Assembly (NCBI GenBank): GCA_029959085.1
Contig: JARWIR010000003.1
Span: 24,753,505-24,817,504 of the forward strand
DNA length: 64,000 bases
Source of the DNA: Nemophila menziesii
Taxonomy: Eukaryota > Streptophyta > Magnoliopsida > Boraginales > Hydrophyllaceae
Reading direction: 5' to 3'
A model generated the notes under the pieces. It saw only the letters and a list, made by a program, of their open reading frames with translations. It made no database searches and was not told where the DNA came from. A program made the position numbers and the translations under genes. Position 1 is the stretch's first letter. Each line of letters begins with the position of its first letter. Shown here piece after piece: positions 23,015 to 32,779 of the stretch.

Positions 23015-24541
23015 AGACCCCCAACTCAAAGTTGTATCGTCCCGATACAATAAAGTAAAGAACAGTAGGGTAGTCAAAATAAACAAGAAGAAGTCGGAGG
23101 AGAACAAGAACAAAATATAATGAATGATCCTAGAGCATAAAATCCAAAAAGTCTCATGTAGTAATGCTCAAGAAATAATACTCAAATATGCCTAATACAC
23201 ATGCAATCAACAATCCATAAGTTCAAGTTAAGATTAATTTCGCAATGCCAGAATGAGAGGATGATAACTTAGTTCAGGTTAATGGCTATAGGTTGTTCAT
23301 AGGTCCCAAATAAAGCATCCAATGATCCACTTACCTACTACCTAATAGCTCAATTGTTTCTCCACCTAGTAGTCAAAAATCCTAAGGTCTTGGTTATAAC
23401 TTGGCTTAAGGACGGGTGTGGTATATTTGGATAATAAAAAATGAGCTTTTGGCTCTCTCCTCACTAGCCATCAACGAATCGCCCTAGAGCTTGAGTTTTC
23501 ACTCGAAGATGTTCTCACTCAACCCAATTTATTTATGCTTTTTAATGTGCATCCCCAATAATCCCAATTAAAACCTTTGATGATATAAAATCCACTTTGC
23601 CGGTCCGAATATATATTCTCTTTTCAAATCAATTTTTTCTTTTGTATAGCTATGATTCTCTTTTTGATGTTCGAGATATCACGCTATTTTTCATATATAT
23701 ATTCTTTTTCTTTTTATGCCCTTGTTGGCAAAATTAGCTCGTAGCTTCTTTTTCATTCACTATTACCCCGGCAAAGGGTTACAATAATAACAATTCATCA
23801 TCAATAAAATCACAAAGATAATTTCCAAATCCCAATGTTCCCTAATAATGAAACCCACCACCCCAAACTCAAGCTCTAAAACGAGTGTCTCAGGTTTTGC
23901 GATTCGAGTGCGGGTTATATAGATAAGTCCTAAAAACTAGGGTAATGATTATAATGTGTTTCAAATAAAAGGCTTTAGAAAGGCTCAGAGGGGCTAAGAC
24001 GGATAAATAACAATAATATCAAACAAAAGGGTGAGAAAGTCTAAAGGATTCAAGTGTTTTATCATGAAAGAACTGCCTTAGTCCTTTTTCTAACTACCGG
24101 ATTTCGTTACTTTTTCACTAATAGTTCATAGACAAGTGGGTTTTCAACTAATGTTAAACCTCACGTTCTACACACCAAATAACTATTCCTAAGTTTCAAC
24201 GTGATTTCTTAGCATTGCTCATTAACTTTTCTATCCTTTATTTCATGTTTTCATGCATGCATGCTAAACAATTTTGTTGCATCTTTCAAAAGCATACTAC
24301 TTACTATCATTGACCTAATAAAATTATGCTCACATAGGTACATTCAAGATATTCTATGCCTTAATTCAACCTAAAAAATTTAAATTTTATGCAAAAACAA
24401 AAAGAAGATGAGGACAACGAATCCCCACCCCCAACTCAAAAGTGAGCCGTGTCCCCACGACTCGAAAAAGACTCAAGAATGGAATAAAATTTAAAATAAA
24501 ACTAACTAAACTACCTAATGCATCCAAGCTATTGAGAAAAA
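23015..24541 (-). other. 3' noncoding region of element D
   Basis: No ORF is supported. Read on the minus strand it has purine tracts at about 24421-24441 (AGTTGGGGGTGGGGATT), about 23860-23880 (GAGTTTGGGGTGGTGGG) and 23015-23030, the same three-tract order as element C. Also shared are the TTGCCGGGGTAA block (about 23762-23780) and the CTAGGGCGATTCGTTGATGG block (about 23466-23490). Confidence 0.78.
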
Positions 24542-25024
24542 TTAGAATGACTTACCTGGCTGGCCATAGAGATCCATCATATCATCCTCATCTTCTGAAG
24601 CTGAGGGATCGGTGTAATCATCTATATCCTTGTACAAGGTCGAATTATCTACCCTTGTTTCCAATTGCATAATCTCTACCCAAAGGTCTTTGTTATCTTC
24701 ACGTAATCTTTCAACTTCGTTCTGTAACTGAATAGCCCAAGGAGGAAGATCATAAGCAATTTTGGAAGAGGAGGTAGAAGAACCTTGGTCTTGGATATTT
24801 ATCTTGTCTAAAGGCCTCCTTGACGGTGTGGACATTCTAGCAGTTAGTCTCTTCTTTGGTAGTGGTTGTTCAGGTGCCTGTTCTTTTGATTCTTCAGAAA
24901 CCTCATCAAGATTGATGGGTTTTTCAATAGTAGCTCCAGGCAATTTCTTATTCTTTCCAAGGATTGAACACTTTCTCTTGTATTCCATAGCTTCAGATCT
25001 GTTAGTCATACTTGATTCACCCAC
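24542..25024 (-). CDS. Small coiled-coil ORF in envelope position (element D)
   Basis: An intact 160-residue frame. A basic N-terminus (EYKRKCSILGKNKKLPGA) is followed by an acidic Glu/Pro stretch (residues 40-55), a Ser/Pro-rich segment (KKRLTARMSTPSRRPLDK), a predicted coiled coil around residues 93-125 (WAIQLQNEVERLREDNKDLW, then VEIMQLETRVD) and an acidic C-terminus (SASEDEDDMMDLYG). It occupies the place of the envelope-position ORF of element C but lacks that ORF's conserved middle domain, so it may be an internally deleted remnant. It has no membrane segment and no signal peptide. I do not recognise a function. It is unclear whether it is translated, because it lies about 900 bases past the integrase-tail ORF. 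Confidence 0.5.
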   Translation of the reverse strand: MGESSMTNRSEAMEYKRKCSILGKNKKLPGATIEKPINLDEVSEESKEQAPEQPLPKKRLTARMSTPSRRPLDKINIQDQGSSTSSSKIAYDLPPWAIQLQNEVERLREDNKDLWVEIMQLETRVDNSTLYKDIDDYTDPSASEDEDDMMDLYGQPGKSF

Positions 25025-25381
25025 AACTCAAGTTATACCAAGGATGGATTAAAAGTTTAAGGAGAATTGGTTTAGCTTGATGTTGTTGCTTGGAATTGAT
25101 GGAAGAGAAAGGTTATTGGATTGATCTTGGAAGAACTCTTTAAAGCTTGTTGAATATGATGGTGTTTTGATGGTGTAGTGTGATGAATTTGATGAAGGAT
25201 TGTGTTTATGGAAGATGGTGGAGAGGATTTGATAGTTGTTGTGTTAATTGTAGAGGTTTCCACAAGCTTTAAGATGTTTATATAGGGTTTGGGTCTGAAA
25301 AATTCGTGGGTGGAAGGCTAGGGTTAATCTCATAAGGTAATAGTTTGATTAGGAAAAGAATTCCTTCTTAAACCGCCTCTT

Positions 25382-25735
25382 GCGGTGCACCGGACATATC
25401 CCGCGGTGTACCGCAGCTTCTGTTGCTCCAAAATTTGACCCACTGGATAATACCCGAGCTAGCACCCCGTGGTACGGGTTTTTGGGTCGCGGACCAGGGG
25501 TGCGGTGCAGGGGGTAGTCCGCGCCATGTCCGTCAAAAAACCCGAGGTACCCAACCCGTGGTACGGGTTTTTACCGTGCGGACTAGGGTCCGGTGTACCG
25601 CGCCGAGCCCCGTGATTTTTTCGACCTTCTGGATAAAACCCGAGCTAGCCAACCCGTGGTACGGGTTTTTGGGGCGCGGTGCATCCCAGCGGACCATGGG
25701 GTAGTCCGCGGGGTAGTCCGCGCCAGACTTGAAGT
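25382..25735 (-). repeat. GC-rich patch with repeated palindromes (element D)
   Basis: ACCCGTGGTACGGGTTTTT or a close variant occurs three times (near 25461, 25552 and 25651), each with ACCCGT/ACGGGT arms. It is joined by GCGGTGCACCGG (25382-25393), GCGGTGTACCGC (25403-25414), CGGTGTACCG (25591-25600) and several GTAGTCCGCG(CC) motifs. Two of the repeats share the longer lead GGATAA(T/A)ACCCGAGCTAGC. Frames through it on both strands are repeat artefacts. Confidence 0.78.
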
Positions 25736-25944
25736 TCCTCCAGATTTTTCCTTTTGACCCCAAACTCGTTTCCTGCACAATAACACACTACCTTTCTCTC
25801 CCATTAGCTTGAAAAAACAATTAAAAATATACACTAACTTAACACTACAAAGCAAAAACAACTAATCTAAAAAGAAATTAAAACAAGGGGTGTCTCCCAA
25901 GAGCACTTTTGTTTAACGTCTTTGAGTTAGACGTGTACCTCAGG

Positions 25945-26286
25945 CTAATCGCATTCGACAAGGTAGATTTTCTCTCCTTGCTCAAAGTCCTCACTGTCAT
26001 AGTATCTCTTCAAACGCTGGCCATTCACCATGAATGTCCGTTGCTCGGCTGGATTTTCAATCTCAATCGCTCCATGCGGTGTGACTTTGGTAACAATGTA
26101 AGGTCCTTCCCAACGGGATTTAAGCTTTCCTGGGTAGTTTGAAAATCGAGAGTTGTATAATAAAACCTTCTGTCCAATCTCGAAATTCTTTGGACGGAGC
26201 CGTTTATCATGCCATCGCTTTGTTTTCTCCTTATAGAGACGTGAATTTTCATAGGCATGATAACGAAGCTCCTCCAATTCGTTCAA
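25945..26286 (-). CDS. Integrase C-terminal domain ORF (element D)
   Basis: 113 residues starting NELEELRYHAYENSRLYKEK, then TKRWHDKRL, FEIGQKVLLYNSR, PGKLKSRWEGPYIV and HGAIEI. This is the signature of the last part of Athila/Tat-type integrases, which follows the catalytic core and may bind DNA. No DDE core precedes it: the upstream sequence goes straight to the end of gag with a 15-base gap. The frame is intact with an ATG at 26286, but whether it is ever translated is unknown. Element C shows the same kind of joint between the gag/protease side and the integrase tail. Confidence 0.8.
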   Translation of the reverse strand: MNELEELRYHAYENSRLYKEKTKRWHDKRLRPKNFEIGQKVLLYNSRFSNYPGKLKSRWEGPYIVTKVTPHGAIEIENPAEQRTFMVNGQRLKRYYDSEDFEQGEKIYLVECD

Positions 26287-26301
26287 CTGAAATTAATTTG
26301 A

Positions 26302-28164
26302 TTAATAATGACGAAATTTCCACCCCTTTCCTTTGATTCCCACGAACTTTTCAGCTCGATTCTTCATAAGTATGGATGGTTCCATCCAAGATTTCGTGGG
26401 GAGGGGCTCTTCTGGTGGTAACTGGATAATGGGAATTTTAAAACCTTTGGGATCTTCCAGCTTTGGTGGTAACTTGTTTTGCCATATAACTCTACACTCC
26501 ACAGGGAATCCAATTGTTTCCCCAGTCTCTATACTTCGCTTGTTGGATAAAATATCTTTCATGAATTTCATGCAAGTGGGCATCCTTTTGAGAACTTCAA
26601 CAAGGGGTATATTAACTTCCAATTTCTTCAACATGTCAATGAACTTCTTGAATTCCAGGTCATTGTCCTTCTTCCTGACACGTGAAGGATAAGGTGGTGG
26701 AGGGCGTGTATTAAGTTCCACTGGTTTTCTTGTCTTTTCAGGTGTCTCGGCTTGGACACTCTTTGGTTTAACTACCTCCTTAACTGTATCTTCGATTATT
26801 TCTTCCCCCCTTTGTTTTGGAATAGGGATAAGCTCTTGTTCTGGTCTCGGTGGAGGTAGTTGTTTTCCACTTCGCAACTCAACTGCATGGCAAGAATCGT
26901 CTCTAGGAGCAATAGTATCACTTGGGAGTTGCCCTTTCGGCCTAGTTTGTAATTTACTCGCCATATGTGATATAGTATGCTCTAGTTGCTTGATAATCTT
27001 ATCCTGGGTTTGAACTTTCTGTTGGCTATGACTTATTTTCTCAGCTGCTTGTATTAATTTAGCCATACTCGAATTCAAGTCTTGGATTTGTTCTTGTTTT
27101 GCCAATTGCATTGATTGTTTAGGTGGATCTTTCTTCGGTTCTTGACAAGCTTTTTCAACAATGGGTGCCTTTTTCTGAATAGGTTGTGGAGGATTATAAG
27201 GTTGAAGTTGGGATTGCTGATGAGTTTCTTGTTTTCTGTCCCCACTCCTTTGTTGTGGAGGTTGTTGATAATTAGTGTAGCTTTCTTGAGGATAATTATA
27301 ACCATTAGAGTAATAGTTATCTTGAGGATATTGAACGGAAGCTACTGCTGGATTATTCATACATCCTGCCCACACATGATTTCTTGATCCACAACCAAGA
27401 CACGAAGGAATTGTGCGTACCATATTCACCTGAGCAATTGTTCGGGCTTGTTCTGTCAGCTCTTCGAGTTGTTTCGCCAATTCCTTAAGCTTTAGAGATT
27501 CTAAATTGTTCTCTTTTACTGATTTCCTTGGCCAACTTCTCTCGTTCTCAAGAATTCTTTCCATCCCCAACTCAGCTTCTACAGGATCTAGCAACACAAA
27601 ACCTGCGTTTCCTACCGAATCTGCTTTCTCTCTTGATTTGTCATTAAGGCCTCCATAAAACAAGGTTAAATAATATTCTGGCGAGGATCTATGATATGGA
27701 CACCTCGCTTTCTTCTCTGTAAATCGTAACCATGCTTCACCCAAACTCTCTTCCTCTTTCTGTATAAATTGTTCAAGTTCCAACATATCTTTTAAGCGTC
27801 TACTAACCGGATAAAAACGGTCTAGGAATCTTTTTTGGAGCTTGTCCCAATCTGGAATAACATGAGGGTGTTGGGTATCGTACCAATCGCTTGCACATCC
27901 GGTCAAGAAGAACTGGAACATCAAGTAATATACTTGCTTCCTAGTAACTCCTCTTATGATATAAGCATCACAGATCTGCATGAACTTCTGAATATATCGG
28001 ATCGGATCTTGATGTGCATCTCCGCTGAATAATCCATGAGATGCAAACTGAGTTAACATCCCAGGATCAGGTTTAAATTTAGCGGCTTGGATTTCTGGAG
28101 CGCGAATTCCTCGTGGCTCCACTCTAAATTCGATGGGTAGCTCAAGTCTCCTTGGGTTCTCCAT
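26302..28164 (-). CDS. gag: Intact Gag polyprotein (element D)
   Basis: A 620-residue frame without stops, starting at the first ATG after the primer site. It has the retrotransposon Gag domain at about residues 58-215 (FMQICDAYIIRG, FFLTGCASDWYD, RFLDRFYPVSRRLKDMLE, SLGEAWLRF, LFYGGLNDKSR), a CX2CX4HX4C zinc knuckle at 255-268 (C255, C258, H263, C268), a Gln/Asn/Pro-rich linker, a helical stretch at about 355-405, and the ELRSGKQLPPP segment at 429-439. The last 60 residues begin as the protease lead-in (KLPPKLEDPKGFKIPI) but then diverge and end before the protease active site. Gag would form the particle and package RNA. An intact frame agrees with the near-identical LTRs. Confidence 0.92.
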   Translation of the reverse strand: MENPRRLELPIEFRVEPRGIRAPEIQAAKFKPDPGMLTQFASHGLFSGDAHQDPIRYIQKFMQICDAYIIRGVTRKQVYYLMFQFFLTGCASDWYDTQHPHVIPDWDKLQKRFLDRFYPVSRRLKDMLELEQFIQKEEESLGEAWLRFTEKKARCPYHRSSPEYYLTLFYGGLNDKSREKADSVGNAGFVLLDPVEAELGMERILENERSWPRKSVKENNLESLKLKELAKQLEELTEQARTIAQVNMVRTIPSCLGCGSRNHVWAGCMNNPAVASVQYPQDNYYSNGYNYPQESYTNYQQPPQQRSGDRKQETHQQSQLQPYNPPQPIQKKAPIVEKACQEPKKDPPKQSMQLAKQEQIQDLNSSMAKLIQAAEKISHSQQKVQTQDKIIKQLEHTISHMASKLQTRPKGQLPSDTIAPRDDSCHAVELRSGKQLPPPRPEQELIPIPKQRGEEIIEDTVKEVVKPKSVQAETPEKTRKPVELNTRPPPPYPSRVRKKDNDLEFKKFIDMLKKLEVNIPLVEVLKRMPTCMKFMKDILSNKRSIETGETIGFPVECRVIWQNKLPPKLEDPKGFKIPIIQLPPEEPLPTKSWMEPSILMKNRAEKFVGIKGKGWKFRHY

Positions 28165-28266
28165 CTGTAACTAAATCTGAAAAACAAAAACTAAAAACAA
28201 AAAGCGTAAAATAGAACTAACTAAAAATAAAAGCACAAGATATATGCACAAGGACTAACGATGTAG

Positions 28267-28284
28267 TCCCCGGCAGCGGCGCCA
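28267..28284 (-). promoter_or_regulatory. Primer-binding site (element D)
   Basis: TGGCGCCGCTGCCGGGGA on the minus strand, identical to the sites of A and E, six bases inside the LTR end. Confidence 0.87.
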
Positions 28285-28290
28285 AAAACT

Positions 28291-29763
28291 TGGTGGGGCC
28301 TAGGGTGTGATAAAATAAGATGTAATTAACGTGCAAATAACACCCTAAACTACACGGTTCTGCAAGTATACAGATCGTATGCAAGTTTTAGATAAAGATT
28401 CGTTCCGCAGAGACTACAGAGGTTAGGAGAATCTTATGCAAATAGCAAGTGTAAATAATTAAAGCTAGAACAACTAAACGCAAATAAAAGTAAAGACAAA
28501 TAGATTTTTGTTTGATTTTCTAATAAACTAAAGCTAAGAATATAAAAGACAGAAAAATAAATATGAAAGAGAAGTAATATGAGAATATAGCTTAAGTTAT
28601 TAGCATGTAATCCCCACTAGTTTTGCCGTTCTAAACATGTAAGGGTGAATTATGTAGTATTTCCCTAATCGGTCCCAATATGCTATCGGTAGTTTAAAAT
28701 AGGATTTACCTGTGTCAATAAGGCTTCCTAAGCAAACTTTTCCTGTAATTGGTAAAGAGTCACAAGACTCAACCATAGTGATTATCTAGCTAGGTTGGGT
28801 TGTCAGATCAAACCTAAAACTAAACGTTATGTGCTAAACATGCAATTAAACACCGTTGTCAATGGTATCCTAATTACTAGATGGTAATTCTAATGGCGGC
28901 CGTCCACAAGAACACAGAATATAAATTCAAACACATAAACAGAGAATAAAAACTATAATTCTATTTAAAACATTAAATTCCCAAATTAGATAGATGTCAA
29001 TCAAAACTAGGGTTCATACATATATGCTAAAACTTAAGCTAAGGAAAATTAGTTCATGAAAGAAAAGAAAGAAATTACAAATTTAAAGGTAGAAGAAGAC
29101 ATTGTTGATGACAGCTCCTTCCAGACTTCTCTCTTGTGTTGTAAGCTTCCTCTTGGCTTAAGGTTTCACCAAGGATGATTTAAGAGTGTTAAGAGGCTGT
29201 ATTTATAGGTTAGAGGTTGACCTAATTCGTTTCTTTAGAGATAAGTTAAGTAATGGACTCCTAGCCCAACTCAAATTCGTATGGAAATAAAGATAAACAC
29301 TGCTGCGTTGTTTTGGTCATAACTTCTTTATTATTGGTCCGATTTTGCTCCACAAGATACCAAAAGAATCGCAACAGAATTATCTAGGCCCTTTAGGAGT
29401 AATTTACCAAATTCGGCCTCTTTATTAGGTAAAAACGCCTATCTTTGCAGAATCCCAGATTTAGGCAGCTTTTCCTTTTCCATCTTTTTAGCAATTCTTT
29501 CCTTATCTCCAATTTCCATGCATAACTCATTCCATAAGTTGTTGTCTTTGACTTGGACTCTAATTAATCTCCATAATTATCTTTAAAGCTTCACACTAAA
29601 TAAACAATTAAACCCAATATGCTCTAAAAATAATAATTCTACAAATCAAGACTCAAAATAGGAAAGTGCACTAAATTAAGCTAAAATCAACCTATAAACT
29701 AATAAATAAGCCTAAAATGATGTCTCAAGAGTGTATTTTACTATCACAAATGAGGAGACATCA
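28291..29763 (-). repeat. 5' LTR of element D
   Basis: 1473 bp; see the 3' copy at 21542-23014. The minus-strand start TGATGTCTCC lies at 29763. A TATA-type motif (TATAAATA on the minus strand) is at 29200-29207. Confidence 0.92.
29200..29207 (-). promoter_or_regulatory. LTR TATA box (element D)
   Basis: Minus strand CCTATAAATACAGCC, in line with the TATA motifs of the B, C and E LTRs. The copy in the 3' LTR is at 22451-22458. Confidence 0.65.
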
Positions 29764-30544
29764 GTCCACTAAAGCGAATATAACTCCAAATTGGCTGCGA
29801 CTTTGGACGAGCTTTTAAAGGGTTAGATATATCTTTTCGCTGCGGTCGTTTTGATATAAAGTGGGCGAAATTTGACCCAGTTACTAAGAAGATATGACCA
29901 AAACAATGAGTAGTGTTTATCCTCTCCTATATTTTAGGAAACGAATTTGACTTGGAAAAGGATTCTAATTACTTGTCTTCTACTCCAATATTTCGACCTA
30001 GGGTCATCTAAACACCTATAAATACACACTCTTATCATTGTAAACATGTCCTTGCCTAGTCCTTAATCATATTACTCTTAGAAGTCATCAAGAGAAGCAA
30101 GTTGACAATATGTATCTTTATTTTAGTTATTTTCTTGTTAGCATGAACTAATTTTCCCATAGTTTGGGTTTTTCATATGTATAATCTTTGAATCTATTTT
30201 ATTCTATCTAAGTCGTTTGGCAAAAAACATTTTTAAATCGATTGAGCTTCTTGAACTTTATATTTGTTTTATGTGCTTTGATGTATTGACTGTAATACTT
30301 GCTAGCGCACAAGCATAGGCTACCCCATTAATAGCAGTTGGATGGTACCTGGAAGGGGTGTATAATTGTTGAAATACCACATAAACGTCTAGTGTGCAGT
30401 AGTGATCCTAACGGGCTTGCCTAACTAGATAGTCATTAGGGTTTGAGATTAACCACCGATCATTGCACAAGGTCCGCTTACCCAACTCTCCTGGTAATTG
30501 TTAGGTCGCCACCTAAGTCCATCCACTAGGGGGTCAGGAGGAAT

Positions 30545-30768
30545 ATAGAATCCTGGCTACTTACTTTAAGAGATTTAATCATCCTTATAACTAGTAGAAA
30601 TAGAAGGATAAATGCATACACGCAAACCTGAGCTATATCTCTCATCTTATTCTTACATAGAATCCTGGCTACTTACTTTAAGAGATTTAATCATCCTTAT
30701 AACTAGTAGAAATAGAAGGATAAATGCATACACGCAAACCTGAGCTATATCTCTCATCTTATTCTTAC
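30545..30768 (+). repeat. Perfect 112-bp tandem duplication in the C 3' LTR
   Basis: 30545-30656 and 30657-30768 are identical by eye. The 5' LTR has a single, diverged copy near 14056-14170, so the duplication arose after the two LTRs separated. Confidence 0.9.
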
Positions 30769-31189
30769 ATCTTTATTTATTTGCATTAGTCTTTAGTTTA
30801 ATCATATTCTCTCCAATTATTAATATTTATTTTATTGTCTTTTAATTCCACGAGCTAATTCTTACTACACTTTCTTCTAACCCATTCGTATAACACATTA
30901 AGTCCCTGAGAACAAATTTTACTTATCATTAAAACTTGCATATAATCCGTGATACTTGCAGTGAATAACATGATTAAATAGGGTGGTAGTTGACATCTTT
31001 ATTATCATTATATTATCACACCCTACCAACCACCATTGTGGTTTTGTGAGAATATTATTTTTTTGATTTTGGTAAGATTTTTTTTGAAGATAGCATATAT
31101 GAAAAGAAAGCACAAAAACTAAAAATTGAAAATACAACCGGTGCATCGTCTTAACCTAAACAGAGGCAAGATAATCTCGCCCCTATATC

Positions 31190-32480
31190 TCACCCTCTGA
31201 ATCTAGCAATGACATTTTCCCTTACATTGAAATTCTTGAAGAACGACTCTGGAACGTATCGTTTTGTCAAATCCCAAATCTTGTGAAGAATGAGTCGAAT
31301 CTTCCAACCGGAATTCGACGCCTGATCAAAACCTTTAATGACTTCAAGTTTGTCCAAAAAGATGGATTTTCCCTTTCTCTCAAACTACCCACATAACTCT
31401 GTTGGTTGTAATACAACGAAGGCCCCCCCACTGTTGAATTGCATCGTATCACCCGCTTTTGAATGAAGGATTGGGACACTTCCTTGTGGATCTCTACAAT
31501 GCCTAACCCCACGTGTTCACAACTATGCTTAGATGAAATGTCTCATAAAAACGACACATCCTCCTACGGTTACTTAGTAATTGTGGAAAGTCTCGTGTTG
31601 TTATTGACCTGTCTACGTGACTGTGTAGCCCATTAAGCCCGAAAAGTTTTGTATTCTATACTTTTTGTAGCTTGTATGATCATGTGAATATTTAACGTGT
31701 CTGATTCATGAAAATTCTTCTACTTTGCCTTCCTGATATTCCATAATGTCAAAAGTACATGTGATTGAACAATCCTCTTGTCCCACCTCCCGTTCTCATA
31801 TTCTACACTAAATTAAGAGCTCACTCCCCCTAAAGAATCCCCATATTCTTATCACCATGTACTTGTAACAAAATCCAACTGATACCTGAATACCTATTAG
31901 ACAAAATATAAGTAAATGTTCAAATGACTCCTTAGACTTAGTGCACCAGTAGCAATTACTGTGTTTTTTGCACTTGCGTTTCTTTTAATTACTCGTCGTA
32001 TGGATGGTGTTTCTATAACATTTCCAGCTATACCTTCTTAGGCACGTTCTTATTACAAATTAATTTCTAGAGTGATTGGTTTATATTCTTATTATGCTTT
32101 GTTGATTGTGTTGAAGTTGTTAAGGATCCTATTTCCACAAATCATAATATCTTACTTTGTAGTATACATGCATGCCTTCATATATGGAAAAACAAAAATA
32201 TATTTGTGTTGTTTATGAATTTTTTTATGTTATAGATACAATTAACGACCATTTCCAGAAATAGTTCATCATATAGCTCTATATTCCAATTTTCTCTTGT
32301 GTCACTTAGTAACTCGCTTAATTGTTGAACTTGTGTATGTTGTGGATTTCCAACTGAAATGGTGAATCGATCCATCTCTGTTTCTAGATATCCATGTTAT
32401 CTCCATTTCCTATTTGCATATTCCCGTGTCAAAGTAAAAAGACTCATCCTTAGATGATGTAGCCCATGACCAATATCTCT
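31190..32480 (-). pseudogene. zf-RVT and RNase H end of LINE G
   Basis: Around 32178-32375 the minus strand reads RFTISVGNPQHTQVQQLSEL, then ENWNIELYDELFLEMVV, the pattern between RT and the zinc-binding domain. Near 31870-31980 comes CYWCTKSKESFEHLLIFC, a zf-RVT CxxC...H...C type motif, and NIRKAK follows. At 31370-31190 it reads KLEVIKGFDQASNSGWKIRL, then ILHKIWDL, ending in a TGA; this is the RNase H C-terminal half. The frame changes several times. Confidence 0.65.
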
Positions 32481-32779
32481 CTGGTCAAAGCTTGACATCC
32501 ATAAATTTTGTCTTTAGAAAGTAGATCCCTTTTAATACCCTGGTTGCTAGCGTATCCGGATGGTGTACAGAGCTATTCAATCTATTGCGTAATATTCATT
32601 CTTCTAACATCCATAAATCCTAATAGTTCCATGAGCATGTTTACCGATAACTTTTCCCACGCGACTCAATGTATCCTATTCCATTCTCTTGTGTTCCACT
32701 AGAAATTAACAATACTTTTTGACAATTTTCTACAAAAGACCTTTGGAAAAAACTGACATAACATAGCTTGGAATAGCCA

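Larger units (their letters stand above)
21542..29763 (-). mobile_element. Element D: young non-autonomous Athila-like retrotransposon
   Basis: A complete 8222-bp element on the minus strand. It has two 1473-bp LTRs at a constant offset with one difference seen (22780 versus 29529), a primer site (28267-28284), an intact gag (28164-26302), an integrase C-terminal ORF (26286-25945), a GC-rich palindrome patch, a small coiled-coil ORF (25024-24542), a long 3' noncoding region and a polypurine tract before the 3' LTR. Protease, reverse transcriptase, RNase H and the integrase core are missing. It is inserted in the 3' LTR of element C. I found no clean 5-bp target duplication (left flank ACACT, right flank GTCCA). 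Confidence 0.9.
12956..31035 (+). mobile_element. Element C: old Athila-like retrotransposon lacking RT, split by element D
   Basis: 5' LTR (12956-14418), primer site (14425-14442), decayed gag, protease directly followed by an integrase-like C-terminal tail, a palindrome-rich GC patch, an envelope-position ORF, a long 3' noncoding region and a 3' LTR (21223-21541 plus 29764-31035). The interruption is the 8.2-kb element D. Without D the element is about 9.9 kb. The two LTRs differ at roughly one position in ten by eye, so it is old. The flanks CGGTG and TTGTG match at only three of five bases. Confidence 0.85.
21223..31035 (+). repeat. 3' LTR of element C, interrupted by element D
   Basis: Left part 21223-21541, right part 29764-31035, together 1591 bp. 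The excess over the 1463-bp 5' LTR is mostly a 112-bp tandem duplication at 30545-30768. It starts TGATGTCTCCATATTTGTG and ends CCTACCAACCACCA. At the D junction the host reads GCAGCT on the left and GTCCACTAAAG on the right, which corresponds to continuous sequence at about 13262-13280 of the 5' LTR. Confidence 0.85.

Noticed and set aside
25423..25861. ORFs on both strands over the GC-rich patch of element D
   Set aside because: All arise from ACCCGTGGTACGGGT repeats; frames are open on both strands because stops are rare in GC-rich sequence.
30961..31035. A separate solo LTR ending at 31035
   Set aside because: Its left part continues exactly from the segment cut by element D at 21541, so it is the second half of the C 3' LTR.
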